Shown here: in pieces, positions 55,813 to 64,000 of the stretch
Numbering within the stretch: the first letter of the stretch is position 1
Layout of the letters: every line of letters begins with the position of its first letter
From: Anabaena lutea FACHB-196
GTDB lineage: Bacteria > Cyanobacteriota > Cyanobacteriia > Cyanobacteriales > Nostocaceae
Assembly (NCBI RefSeq): GCF_014698305.1
Contig: NZ_JACJST010000007.1
Coordinates: 62,001-126,000 of the forward strand
Length of the DNA stretch: 64,000 nucleotides
Direction of reading: 5' to 3'
Notes under the pieces: model-generated
What the model was told of the DNA's origin: nothing
Database searches by the model: none
Seen by the model: the letters and a program-made list of their open reading frames with translations, nothing else
Program-made: the position numbers and the translations under genes

Positions 55813-56133
55813 TTACTTGTCTTTTCCAAACTGCAATTGATAAACTATGTCTTCTTTTTCGGTAACAAGTTTCAAATCAGAAAGGGGTTTGGCAACACAA
55901 AGCAACACATAACCTTGTTTTTGCAGTTCTGGACTCACACCCATGCCATCAGCTTGATCTACAGTTCCTTCGCTAATTTGACCAGCGCAAGTTGTGCAAA
56001 CACCTGCACCACAAGATGTTGGTAAATCTAAACCAGCAGCGTGGGCAACGGATAAGATGGTTTCGTTATCAGGCACTTGTAAGGTATGAATTGTGCCTTG
56101 GTGGTTAATTTCGACGGTGTAGGTTGTGGACAT
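55813..56133 (-). CDS. Plant-type [2Fe-2S] ferredoxin
   Basis: ATG at 56133 gives 106 residues; a GTG two codons upstream is a weaker alternative. The cluster ligands are Cys41, 46, 49 and 79 (SCGAGVCTTCAG and YVLLCVAKP). The usual CxxxxCxxC spacing is kept, though the first loop reads GAGV rather than RAGA. Electron carrier in photosynthesis-linked or other redox reactions. It lies 112 bp upstream of the small gene, all minus-strand. Confidence 0.92.
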   Translation of the reverse strand: MSTTYTVEINHQGTIHTLQVPDNETILSVAHAAGLDLPTSCGAGVCTTCAGQISEGTVDQADGMGVSPELQKQGYVLLCVAKPLSDLKLVTEKEDIVYQLQFGKDK

Positions 56134-56391
56134 ATACACAAGGGATGTGTGACGGATGACAGGTGAATTATCTTATCTGATAAATAGGTGCAGAAACAAG
56201 GGAATTGTGGAAAAAATATTTTTTAATCCTATTTTGATGGGGAAAATATTGAAAATTAAATAAAATTCAAAAAAGTATTACACCAACAGGGCTATTTAAT
56301 CTCATCTTTTTCTACCATTTCTGCATCAAAAATTAACCAGGATCTCCAGGATTTTAGGATTTACAGGATGGGGTTATTTTTGAGAATGAGA

Positions 56392-56463
56392 GGTTGCGCG
56401 ATTTAGATACTTACTTCATTGGAGTTTTCAATATTAGTTTAGCATACTAAGTACTGAAGAACC
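56392..56463 (+). mobile_element. ISL3-like transposase C-terminal remnant and IS end (second copy)
   Basis: 56403-56463 is the inverse of 4410-4470 with few differences. The plus strand encodes FRYLLHWSFQY and a stop, the same C-terminus as the remnant at 4436. The rest of the element is missing. It is the only notable feature of the ~530-bp gap between ferredoxin and the exonuclease gene. Confidence 0.7.
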
Positions 56464-56669
56464 ACTAAAGCATCTATCACTGTGAATATATTGGCAGATT
56501 GGCAGGTATGTTTGGAAAAACTCATCATAATAATGGGGCAGCGGATAATGTCCTTTCCTTTTGAATACTTACAGCAGGGAACAGGCATTTCTGTGGTGTC
56601 AGCGCAAGATTAGTCACAAAATGCTAATTTGGGAAAATATGAGTGATTTGTATTTCCCTAAATCTACCA

Positions 56670-57590
56670 ATGCCTTATCTTACCGCTGCTGGAGAAATTC
56701 GTTCTCTAATCGCTAAATATACCCAAGCTAAGACTCTGTGGATAGATACAGAAGTTGCTGATTATAAAAGTCGTAATCCGAGATTATCGCTGATTCAGAT
56801 ATTGGATAATCCTCATGATATGACCGGCAATCGCGTTTATATTTTGGATGTCTTAGATCAGCCTGATGTGATTGCCGATTTTATGCTGCAAATCATGTTT
56901 AATTCGGCTATTGAAAAAGTTTTTCATAATGCTAGTTATGATCTAAGACTTTTAGGAAGTAAGAAAGCTAAAAATATTACTTGCACTGTAGAAATGGCTA
57001 AAAAAATCCCTTATCATTTTCTGCCATTACCTAATTATCAACTTAAAACCCTGGCTACTGCTCTTTGCAATTTTCACAATATTGATAAACAAGAACAAAG
57101 TGGTGATTGGGGAATAAGACCTTTAACTGAAGACCAGATTGAGTATGCTTACTTCGATTGCATTTATTTGGCTCAAGTACACTTGCAGTTATTGGCTTTA
57201 AGTTCCCAAATTAGCTCAGATCCAGCAAGGGAAGATTTAGCAACACTTTCTGAAAAATATACAAAAATTGAACAGCAGCGAAAGCTGATAAATTCGGAAT
57301 TTGATTATTTGCAAGAACGTTTAAAGAAAGCAATGCAATTTCAAAATATTTCCGAGAATGAATATTGTCAACTCAGTCATTATGATCGCAAATCTGTAAA
57401 GGTCAAGTTTAGCGAATTGTTTAGATTGGTGGAAAATCAGAATATTGATTTGGATTTTCCAATTACTCTGACTGAGAAATTGCAAAAAGATTTAGGGAGG
57501 AATTTGGAACAATTAGATGTAGACATTGAAAAAACTACTGTTTGGCGAATAATTGCTAAGAATCAGGAAGATGAAGTTAATAATGAGTAA
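56670..57590 (+). CDS. RNase D-like 3'-5' exonuclease (DEDDy)
   Basis: ATG at 56670 (306 residues) is preferred over an in-frame GTG nine codons upstream. The DEDDy motifs are present: KTLWIDTEVADY (D and E), KVFHNASYDLRLLG (D), and IEYAYFDCIYLAQV (Y-x3-D). The C-terminal ~110 residues have no HRDC signature and look helical. It likely acts in RNA 3'-end processing. The ~410-bp gap after it shows no gene. Confidence 0.88.
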   Translation: MPYLTAAGEIRSLIAKYTQAKTLWIDTEVADYKSRNPRLSLIQILDNPHDMTGNRVYILDVLDQPDVIADFMLQIMFNSAIEKVFHNASYDLRLLGSKKAKNITCTVEMAKKIPYHFLPLPNYQLKTLATALCNFHNIDKQEQSGDWGIRPLTEDQIEYAYFDCIYLAQVHLQLLALSSQISSDPAREDLATLSEKYTKIEQQRKLINSEFDYLQERLKKAMQFQNISENEYCQLSHYDRKSVKVKFSELFRLVENQNIDLDFPITLTEKLQKDLGRNLEQLDVDIEKTTVWRIIAKNQEDEVNNE

Positions 57591-58003
57591 TACAGAAGAA
57601 GGCAGAGGGCAGGAGGCAGGAGGTGAAATACCTTTGCTGCTTGAGGTTTGGTTCTCAGTTTGTATCTTCTAACTACGCAACCCGCTGTATGTAAGCATTA
57701 AATCCTACTTGTGGAGGCAGGTAATAATTTGTACTAGAAAGGATTGAAGATGTCCATAAACTATATAAAAAATGTAGTTAAATGCACAATTTGTTAATTT
57801 AAAACTGAAGGTATTTATACATTAAATTTACAATTTAATGGTTAAATTTTGAGAAAGCTTTTAATTAAAAACAACAAGAATTAAATGGTAAAAGCTTGTC
57901 AATTGCGTTAAAGCTTTCAGCAAAAGTTAGAATTGTGGTGGAGTGAAGTAAATAGATTGTGGGCATCATTTTCTCCAGGTGTGAATGCGGTTTATAAAAA
58001 TTT
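57591..58003. other. Intergenic region before the TPR lipoprotein gene
   Basis: The first ~30 bp contain CAGAGGGCAGGAGGCAGGAGG-like heptamer text, then AT-rich sequence. Frames here lack starts or family motifs. The promoter of the next gene must lie here. Confidence 0.4.
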
Positions 58004-58843
58004 ATGAAATGGCAATTATTGACACAGAAAAGGCAAGTTGTAGGTAGAATATTCTCTATTGCAGTGGTTGCTGGTTTAAGTGGAATTTTATCTAGTTCTT
58101 GCAGTAGAAGTCCGGATGTATTGGTGACAGAAGTAGGAGTCAGTCCTCCCAATGTTCGTACAGCTAAAACAACGAAAGCCGGAGACTTTTATATTCAAGG
58201 ACAGAATCAGCACGCTAAAGGCAACTCACAAGCGGCTATTGCTGCCTATAGTAGGTCGATTAGCCTCAATTCTCAATATGCGCCGGCGTTCAAAAGTCGG
58301 GGATTGGCGTATTTTGATATTGGTAACAAAGAAGGTGCGATCGCTGATTATAATAAAGCCTTGCGTCTCAATCCCAATGATGCTGAGACTTACAACAATC
58401 GCGCCAATGCCTTGGCATCTTTGGGAGATCAACAAAAAGCGATCGCGGATTACAATCAAGCTATTCGTCTAGCCCCTAACTACGCGGAAGCCTACAATAA
58501 TCGCGGAAATGCCCGCGCTACCCAAGGAGACGCAAACGGGGCGCTGGAGGACTACACACAAGCCATTCGTATTGATTCCAATTATTCTATCGCCTACAAT
58601 AATCGGGGCAATACTTACGCAGCCAGGGGAGAACAACAGAAAGCGATCGCAGATTACAATGAAGCCATCCGCCTCAATCCTAACTTTGGCCCTGCTTTCA
58701 ATAACCGAGGCAATGCCTTTGCCGCTACTGGAGACAAGCGAGGGGCGTTACAAGACTTACAACGCGCAGCCGCTATTTTTGACAAAGAAGGAAACAAAGA
58801 CTTGTATCAACAAGTAATGAAGAATATCCAAGAACTGAGGTAA
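58004..58843 (+). CDS. TPR-repeat lipoprotein
   Basis: A 279-residue protein. The N-terminal signal ends in a lipobox (GILSSSCSRS), so it is probably lipidated by the pathway that includes the Lnt encoded at 7.8 kb. Six TPR units follow from about residue 62 (for example AIADYNKALRLNPNDAETYN, AIADYNQAIRLAPNYAEAYN), nearly identical to each other. HIP1 octamers recur within the TPR-coding DNA (about 58336, 58440, 58644). It should act as a periplasmic scaffold. ATG at 58004. Confidence 0.88.
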   Translation: MKWQLLTQKRQVVGRIFSIAVVAGLSGILSSSCSRSPDVLVTEVGVSPPNVRTAKTTKAGDFYIQGQNQHAKGNSQAAIAAYSRSISLNSQYAPAFKSRGLAYFDIGNKEGAIADYNKALRLNPNDAETYNNRANALASLGDQQKAIADYNQAIRLAPNYAEAYNNRGNARATQGDANGALEDYTQAIRIDSNYSIAYNNRGNTYAARGEQQKAIADYNEAIRLNPNFGPAFNNRGNAFAATGDKRGALQDLQRAAAIFDKEGNKDLYQQVMKNIQELR

Positions 58844-58845
58844 TA

Positions 58846-58908
58846 ATTCGTAATTCGTAATTCGTAATAGTGCCTACAGCAGGCTACCGCCAACGTAATT
58901 CGTAATTC
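58846..58908. repeat. TAATTCG heptamers with small palindrome
   Basis: A TAATTCG run, the TAGTGCCTACAGCAGGCTAC palindrome, then another TAATTCG run, almost the same as 32227-32312. It lies just after the TPR gene. The next 60 bp are CCGCGTCTCCGCGTCC-type repeat text, so the whole spacer is repeat DNA. Confidence 0.75.
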
Positions 58909-58970
58909 CTCCCCATCTCCGTGTCCCCGCGTCTCCGCGTCCCCCCATCTCCCCATCGCCGTGTCTTTTT

Positions 58971-60626
58971 TTATTCTTCAATTATTGGGGTGCGTAAATC
59001 TTCCACCAAAGCCTGAATTTCGGCTGATGGCGGTGGGGTAAAATGAGAAACCACGAGGGTGACAATGAAGTTGATAATCATCCCTAATGTCCCAATTCCT
59101 TCAGCCGAAACTCCAAAAAACCAAGGTGTCATCCCGGCAAATTTCACGCCGACGATGTAGATAATTGTAAATATCAAACCTGTTAACATTCCGGCAATAG
59201 CGCCTTGGGAATTGGTGCGTTTATCGAAAATCCCCAGAAATATCACCGGGAAAAAACTAGCAGCAGCTAAACCAAAAGCAAAAGCTACCACTTCACTCAC
59301 AAAACCCGGTGGATTTACCCCAAAATATCCAGCCAGAACCAGGGCAAAACCAACGACAACCCGCCCCACAAATACCCGTTTTTCTTCTGAAGCTGTGGAA
59401 TCGAAAATGCGGTAATAGACATCATGGGCAACGGAACTAGAAATTACTAATAATAACCCCGATGCTGTGGATAAAGCAGCCGCTAAACCACCAGCGGCAA
59501 CTAAAGCAATTACCCAAGAGGGAAGGTTAGCAACTTCTGGTGTGGAAAGAACAATGATATCTTTATCAATTGTAATTTCGTTGGTTTCTTTATTAGGGTT
59601 TAATTGCAAACGTCCATCTTTATTTTTATCTTCAAAAGCTAGGAGTTTGGTTTTTTCCCACTTATTTACCCAATCGAATTTCTGTACTTCGGCAATTGTT
59701 TGATTATGCAAGGAAGTAATGAGATTATAACGAGAAAACATCCCGACTGCGGGGGCGGTGGTGTAGAGAATGGCGATAAATAATAATGCCCAACCAGCAG
59801 AAAACCGGGCTGCACGCACACTTTTAACTGTGTAAAACCGGACGATAATATGGGGTAAACCGGCAGTTCCTACCATCAAAGCAATGGTGGTGAAAAGAAC
59901 ATCTAACATTGACTTATTGGCAAAGGGCTGGGTATATTCTTTAAAGCCTAAGTCAAGTTGAATGAGGTTGAGTTTATCACCAATATCGCTGGTGGTAAAA
60001 GCTAGTTGGGGAATAGGATTACCCGTGAGTTTGTATGCGATCGCAATTGCCGGAATTAAATATGCGAAAATCAATACACAATACTGGGCTACTTGTGTCC
60101 AGGTAATGCCTTTCATGCCTCCCAAAACCGCAAAAAAGCCGACAATGATCATCCCAATGATCACACCTGTATTGACATCGACTTGTAAAAAGCGGCTGAA
60201 GACAATTCCCACACCCCGCATTTGTCCAGCTACGTAGGTAAGAGAAACGAAAATGGCTGCAACTACCGCCACCAAACGGGCTATATTAGAGTCATAGCGA
60301 TCGCCTACAAAATCGGGAACTGTGTATTTACCAAATTTCCGCAGATAAGGTGCTAATAATAATGCTAGTAAAACATAGCCCCCAGTCCAACCCATCAAAT
60401 AAATAGAACCGTCATATCCCAAAAACGAAATCAACCCGGCCATGGAAATAAACGAAGCCGCAGACATCCAATCAGCCGCCGTAGCCGCACCATTTGCAAT
60501 CGAAGGTATTCCTTGACCGGCAATAAAAAAGTCTTTAGTATTTTCTACTCTAGATTGCCAACCAATGTAAATATAGAGGACAAAAGAAAGTCCAACTAAT
60601 ACAATCGTCCAAATTTCAACTGACAC
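58971..60626 (-). CDS. Sodium:solute symporter (acetate permease ActP-like)
   Basis: A 551-residue secondary transporter with about 13 membrane segments. Family signatures include FFIAGQGIPSIANGAATAAD, SFISMAGLISFLGYDGSIY and GTAGLPHIIVRFYTVKSVRA. A ~55-residue soluble loop (KTKLLAFEDKNKDGRLQLNP) interrupts the middle. Substrates of this subfamily include acetate and other monocarboxylates. It is 9 bp after the DUF4212 gene, the usual small-subunit partner. ATG at 60626. Confidence 0.92.
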   Translation of the reverse strand: MSVEIWTIVLVGLSFVLYIYIGWQSRVENTKDFFIAGQGIPSIANGAATAADWMSAASFISMAGLISFLGYDGSIYLMGWTGGYVLLALLLAPYLRKFGKYTVPDFVGDRYDSNIARLVAVVAAIFVSLTYVAGQMRGVGIVFSRFLQVDVNTGVIIGMIIVGFFAVLGGMKGITWTQVAQYCVLIFAYLIPAIAIAYKLTGNPIPQLAFTTSDIGDKLNLIQLDLGFKEYTQPFANKSMLDVLFTTIALMVGTAGLPHIIVRFYTVKSVRAARFSAGWALLFIAILYTTAPAVGMFSRYNLITSLHNQTIAEVQKFDWVNKWEKTKLLAFEDKNKDGRLQLNPNKETNEITIDKDIIVLSTPEVANLPSWVIALVAAGGLAAALSTASGLLLVISSSVAHDVYYRIFDSTASEEKRVFVGRVVVGFALVLAGYFGVNPPGFVSEVVAFAFGLAAASFFPVIFLGIFDKRTNSQGAIAGMLTGLIFTIIYIVGVKFAGMTPWFFGVSAEGIGTLGMIINFIVTLVVSHFTPPPSAEIQALVEDLRTPIIEE

Positions 60627-60635
60627 TAATTATCC

Positions 60636-60890
60636 TCACTTTTTGATATTATATTTGCGGTCTAATTTATCCATTTGGAAAGCGTAAGTAAAAATCAATA
60701 CCACAAAAACCAAAATTGATCCTTGTTGCGCCATCCAAAAGCCGAAGGGAACACCAAAAAAGCGAATTGCATTTAATGGTTGAACCAACAAAATACTAAA
60801 AACCAGGGACACTAAAGCCCAAATAATTAATAAAATCCTTATTAAAGCAGTATTAGCACGCCAATAAGCGCGACGCTGATCTTCGTCCAT
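60636..60890 (-). CDS. DUF4212 small subunit of the sodium:solute symporter
   Basis: 84 residues with two transmembrane segments (IRILLIIWALVSLVFSILLV and GSILVFVVLIFTYAF) and the conserved N-terminus RRAYWRANTALI plus FFGVPFGFWMAQQGSI. This family always accompanies an ActP-like symporter; here it precedes it by 9 bp. ATG at 60890. Confidence 0.92.
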   Translation of the reverse strand: MDEDQRRAYWRANTALIRILLIIWALVSLVFSILLVQPLNAIRFFGVPFGFWMAQQGSILVFVVLIFTYAFQMDKLDRKYNIKK

Positions 60891-61090
60891 TTTTCTTTTA
60901 TCATCATTGCATCACAGATAATATCAGCAAGTTGAGATAATGCCGTTTTATTTTGGCGTTTTTTTTGTTAAGTTTTCTATAGTTATTAAGTAGCTAGTTG
61001 TATTTTTTATGGCGATTTTTAGGTAAGTTAAATATATTTTTTTGTCTCACGCAGAGACGCAAAGGAGGAGAGAAGGAGAGAAGAAAATGA

Positions 61091-61122
61091 AACCCAACTT
61101 TGATTAATTTTATTGTTGGGTT
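61091..61122. terminator. Hairpin in the 60.9-61.3 kb gap
   Basis: AACCCAAC and GTTGGGTT make an 8-bp stem with a 16-nt loop. The GGTTGGGTT text is a dispersed repeat also present at 11146. Terminator function uncertain. Confidence 0.3.
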
Positions 61123-61145
61123 GTGTTTGGCTTAACTCATGTTAA

Positions 61146-61264
61146 TTATTTGCTCAAGTTTTCAATTTCCTCCATAGCCTCTTGATAGGCTGTTTCCTTA
61201 CCTTTGGTGGTTAGGCTTACTTTTAGGCTGGTTAGTTTATCAATTCTTCCCAGTATTCGGACAT
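61146..61264 (-). pseudogene. Frameshifted small gene remnant
   Basis: An ATG at 61264 opens MSEYWEELIN and stops; the neighbouring frame continues DKLTSLKVSLTTKGKETAYQ and EAMEEIENLSK to a stop at 61146. The two pieces join as one ~40-residue protein if a single base is changed near 61230. This looks like a small, decayed gene. Only moderate support. Confidence 0.4.
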
Positions 61265-61331
61265 TGCTAAACCTGCATTTATCTTAATTAATTTTTTATA
61301 AAAGATTTAATTCAGAAGTCAGGAATATTAA

Positions 61332-61850
61332 TCATCTTTTCCCTAACTTCCAATCTTCACCACCAGATAACTGAGTTAAATAATCATCAATCATTGCTGG
61401 TAATTCCTTGATTGAGTAATTATATGTCAAGTTTAACAGAATTTGAGATTGATTGATTATCTCCAATTTATCAACCATTTCTGTTAATTGAAATGGACTA
61501 TAAATACCATTCATTACTTCATCACTGGCTTCCCGAATAGCTTCTTCAAATTCATCTTCTAATATTAACTGCCACTCATCTATCTTGATGTAGTAAGATG
61601 TTTTATTATCTTGTAAATTAAGTTTTTTTATTTCTCTGATTGAACTGCGAATTGAATTTGCCCAAGAATTAGTTAATCGTTTTTCTACCTGATTTTTAAT
61701 TAAATGAATTATCAATCTCACTAAAAAAGATTGAATATTTCTTAAAATCGCTTGTCTACCCATTCCCTCCAACTCATCTACAATAGCTAAAGCATCAGTG
61801 TAACGCTGTTCTAAAATACTATTTCTGAGGTCTATTAATTCCTGTGTCAT
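61332..61850 (-). CDS. DUF29 family protein
   Basis: A 172-residue DUF29 protein: YTDALAIVDELEGMGRQAIL and IQSFLVRLIIHLIKNQVEKR are typical, with NSWANSIRSSIREI further on. It is the third DUF29 member in the window; function unknown. ATG at 61850. Monocistronic; flanked by remnants and repeat text. Confidence 0.82.
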   Translation of the reverse strand: MTQELIDLRNSILEQRYTDALAIVDELEGMGRQAILRNIQSFLVRLIIHLIKNQVEKRLTNSWANSIRSSIREIKKLNLQDNKTSYYIKIDEWQLILEDEFEEAIREASDEVMNGIYSPFQLTEMVDKLEIINQSQILLNLTYNYSIKELPAMIDDYLTQLSGGEDWKLGKR

Positions 61851-61972
61851 TTCTTTATTAACCTCACAGTAACAATATTTTTCATATTAACATATTTTGA
61901 AATCACACCCTTAAATATCTATTTCTTTGCGTCTACTCTGCGAGATTGCCGTTAGGCGATTGCGCGAAAATT

Positions 61973-62182
61973 TTATATCAAATATCCTCTTTCACTTACT
62001 AAGTCAGAACCTGTTTTTCGCAAATAGATTATTACTTGACGCATTTCTTTTTGAGGAACCCGACGATATACCCTGAATCGATAATCTAACATCCGATAGC
62101 GTAGCGTTAGCCATAAGGACATATCTTCATCTGTATCGGTTTGAAATTCTGTATGGAGAGCTAATTCATTTGATTGTAATAA
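61973..62182 (-). pseudogene. Rpn-family nuclease-like remnant
   Basis: A 69-codon minus-strand frame without a start begins LLQSNELALHTEFQTDTDED and ends with RRVPQKEMRQVIIYLRKTGS…, matching the N-terminal part of cyanobacterial Rpn/DUF4351-type proteins (the HTEFQT motif followed by a YR step and a V-I-I-Y-L strand). A TGA lies just before it. The residues LWLTLRYR come from a GCTAACGCTACGCTATCGG repeat read in frame. Truncated on both sides. Confidence 0.6.
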
Positions 62183-62236
62183 TCAGTAAACCAAAAATTT
62201 TCAGGGTTTAGCATTGCTAAACCCCTACAAAATCAA

Positions 62237-64000
62237 TTAAATAACGGCTAATAGCGACTTCTTACTGTAATATTCTGTTTGAGCATAAACACTAATTACA
62301 GTATCACCAATTAAGAAAAATGTCCCTTCCTGCTCAGATTTAGAAAACTGTAAATTGGGATATTGACTAGCAAGTTCATCAGCAGTCATTGCTTTTGCAG
62401 ACATTTCATCTGGTAACAAACCAGTCGCACCAATATAAAAGACTAAAGGAGAAATATTTTCTTGGTAAATTTTTTCTGTGTACTCTTCTAATTTACCTTG
62501 CGCTGATGTCATCGCATTAATGATTTCCTGTTTATTTACAGTTGTACCAGCGTGTTTTGCTTGTAATAACAACCCTAAACTACCAGCACCAATTTTGTTA
62601 AGAATTTCTGCAACTCTGCCATTTTGTTCAATTCCCAGAAAATCATCAAAAATCGGTTTCATTAAATCATCGACTTTGGTAAGTTTCATTCTCGCAGAAA
62701 CTGCTTTAGGACGAATAGCTATATTTTCATTAAATGCTAGTTCAAAGGTGGGTTTAGGAAAAATTTCTCCAGTCTCTTTGTCATAAACTTCGTATCTTCT
62801 ATCCAGAAACTGATTAGCAGAAGACAGCTTACTCAAATTGATAATTTCTGTACCACCAATATCAATCTTATAACTCACTCTGGAGTCAACTGTACCTTCA
62901 GATAAAGCTGCTTTTAAGTCTGTATATTCGTTAGTAGTGGGAAAGTTCAGATACAGACTTTTGGAGAGATAATGTTTTTTCAATTCTTCTATTTGCGCGG
63001 GAATAAATACATCTGATGCTTCGCGTAAATGAGCAGCAAGAATACTAGACAAAACTTTGATTTCTGCTAGTTGGGAAAACAACCCATCAATAATGCTGTA
63101 ATTACCCTCAAAGCTAACCAAGGGTAAATTCTCTAACTCAATTGTGTATTCTTTTTGAAAATCAAATTCTTCCCCATCAATTACTCCCACTGCTTTTAAA
63201 TCATCAAAGGCTTTTTTACTACTAATTTTTACTTTTAAAGCTTTGACATTAATTTCTCCATCACTGACAATAGTATAATTATTGAAAGTCGTTAAATCAT
63301 TTAATAACACACCAGCCACTTCTGTAATTGCGGTTTTATCTTCAACTTTCACCAGCTTGACTTTTTGCTGAATTAGCATATTAATAGTCGCTGTGTTACG
63401 GTTAATATCAAAACTACCCATCTGCACATAATCACCTGGTTCAATATATTCTATTTCTAACCAAGGTTGAATTAACTCCCCATTTTCTCCCCGCACACCA
63501 TTAACACGCTTGACACCTTTTCTTTGGTAATTTGCTTGCAGATGTTTGAGGTTAATAATAATGTGTGAACGATGTTGTGATAAAATATCAATCAACGCCA
63601 AAACCGAGATTTTATCATTCACTTTCACATGATCTAATATTTCATGTTCTGCTAAAACATGAGGATAAAAGATAGCAATTTCTAAATCTTGGGTAAATTT
63701 AGCAATGTCTTCATTTGTTAAAGCTTTCGCGTGTCTCGCTGTTAAAGTTGCATTAAAGGTACTAGCAAGCGCATATTTAGCAGTATTGAGATTTCCGTCT
63801 GCTAAATTAGCCTTAGCAAAAGCATAAACTGATTCATCATTTTGGACAACAGGAATATCTGTCAATTGAGTATAAGCATCTTTGGTAATTTGCTTATATT
63901 TATAGATATATGCCTCATCTTCGGGCTTCAGACCAAATATTTTCAAAGTTTGATTTGTGCCATTAATTTTCTTAGCACTGGGAGAGAAAAACACCTGATA
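62237..64000 (-). CDS. Large hypothetical protein (partial at the right edge)
   Basis: The frame stays open to the window's right edge; the first in-window candidate is a GTG at 63994 (585 residues after it), but the real start is probably outside. No signal peptide is visible in the window. The protein is soluble and acidic, with a region of beta-strands (EIEYIEPGDYVQMGSFDINR), two long helical regions and FELAFNENIAIRPKAVSARM in the middle. I do not recognise the family. The same strand carries an Rpn remnant and a DUF29 gene downstream. Confidence 0.6.
   Translation of the reverse strand, partial: YQVFFSPSAKKINGTNQTLKIFGLKPEDEAYIYKYKQITKDAYTQLTDIPVVQNDESVYAFAKANLADGNLNTAKYALASTFNATLTARHAKALTNEDIAKFTQDLEIAIFYPHVLAEHEILDHVKVNDKISVLALIDILSQHRSHIIINLKHLQANYQRKGVKRVNGVRGENGELIQPWLEIEYIEPGDYVQMGSFDINRNTATINMLIQQKVKLVKVEDKTAITEVAGVLLNDLTTFNNYTIVSDGEINVKALKVKISSKKAFDDLKAVGVIDGEEFDFQKEYTIELENLPLVSFEGNYSIIDGLFSQLAEIKVLSSILAAHLREASDVFIPAQIEELKKHYLSKSLYLNFPTTNEYTDLKAALSEGTVDSRVSYKIDIGGTEIINLSKLSSANQFLDRRYEVYDKETGEIFPKPTFELAFNENIAIRPKAVSARMKLTKVDDLMKPIFDDFLGIEQNGRVAEILNKIGAGSLGLLLQAKHAGTTVNKQEIINAMTSAQGKLEEYTEKIYQENISPLVFYIGATGLLPDEMSAKAMTADELASQYPNLQFSKSEQEGTFFLIGDTVISVYAQTEYYSKKSLLAVI

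Overview
The window is chromosomal DNA of a filamentous, Nostocales-type cyanobacterium. Evidence: frequent HIP1 octamers (GCGATCGC), heptameric short tandem repeats (GATTTTG, TAATTCG, CAGGAGT, TTGGTAA types), many small palindromic elements, and typical cyanobacterial families (DUF29, Uma2, DUF3326, DUF4327-like, DUF4351, DUF4212/symporter pairs, cyanobacterial Hanks kinase/PP2C pairs). All assignments come from reading translations and motifs by eye; no database search was run.

Layout. 0-9.4 kb: the end of a Schlafen/AlbA_2-type protein, then housekeeping genes acnB, gyrA and lnt. Between acnB and gyrA lies a graveyard of an AAA-ATPase fragment, an ISL3-like transposase tail, a DUF2887 fragment and a MITE. 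9.7-16 kb: a methyltransferase, a type IV pilin-like gene directly followed by a TPR/SPINDLY-like O-GlcNAc-type glycosyltransferase, and a DUF29 pair. 16-24.7 kb (minus strand): a tightly packed six-gene operon for phosphonate biosynthesis and probable transfer to a surface glycan or lipid. It encodes PEP mutase fused to a nucleotidyltransferase, phosphonopyruvate decarboxylase, 2-aminoethylphosphonate transaminase, a methyltransferase, an ethanolamine-phosphate-cytidylyltransferase-like domain fused to a CDP-glycerol-phosphotransferase-like domain, and a methyltransferase/kinase-like/GT4 fusion. This is the most interesting system in the window.

25-33 kb: a TPR protein, a DUF4327-like protein, an FHA/zinc-ribbon/Ser-Thr kinase with its PP2C phosphatase, a pseudouridine synthase, a DUF1400 alpha/beta hydrolase and a Uma2 protein. 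33-36.4 kb: an unknown gene and a DUF2726-like gene joined by a 60-bp tandem duplication, then a TPP riboswitch and thiC. 36.5-43.1 kb: an accessory island with two MazF-type toxin-antitoxin pairs, a PIN-domain pair, two broken antitoxins, a frameshifted DUF4351 nuclease-like gene and a pentapeptide-repeat/Mrr-nuclease fusion.

43.3-60.9 kb: mainly core genes, namely pyrE, a GNAT enzyme, a CAT-anticodon tRNA, a CNNM/CorC-type protein, queC, a Gfo/Idh/MocA oxidoreductase, DedA, a chromosomal ParM-like actin with a candidate adaptor, a CPBP protease, DUF3326, a 2Fe-2S ferredoxin, an RNase D-like exonuclease, a TPR lipoprotein and an actP-like symporter with its DUF4212 subunit. 61-64 kb: a DUF29 gene, small gene remnants and the end of a large unrecognised protein. 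The ORFs at both window edges are open and therefore partial.
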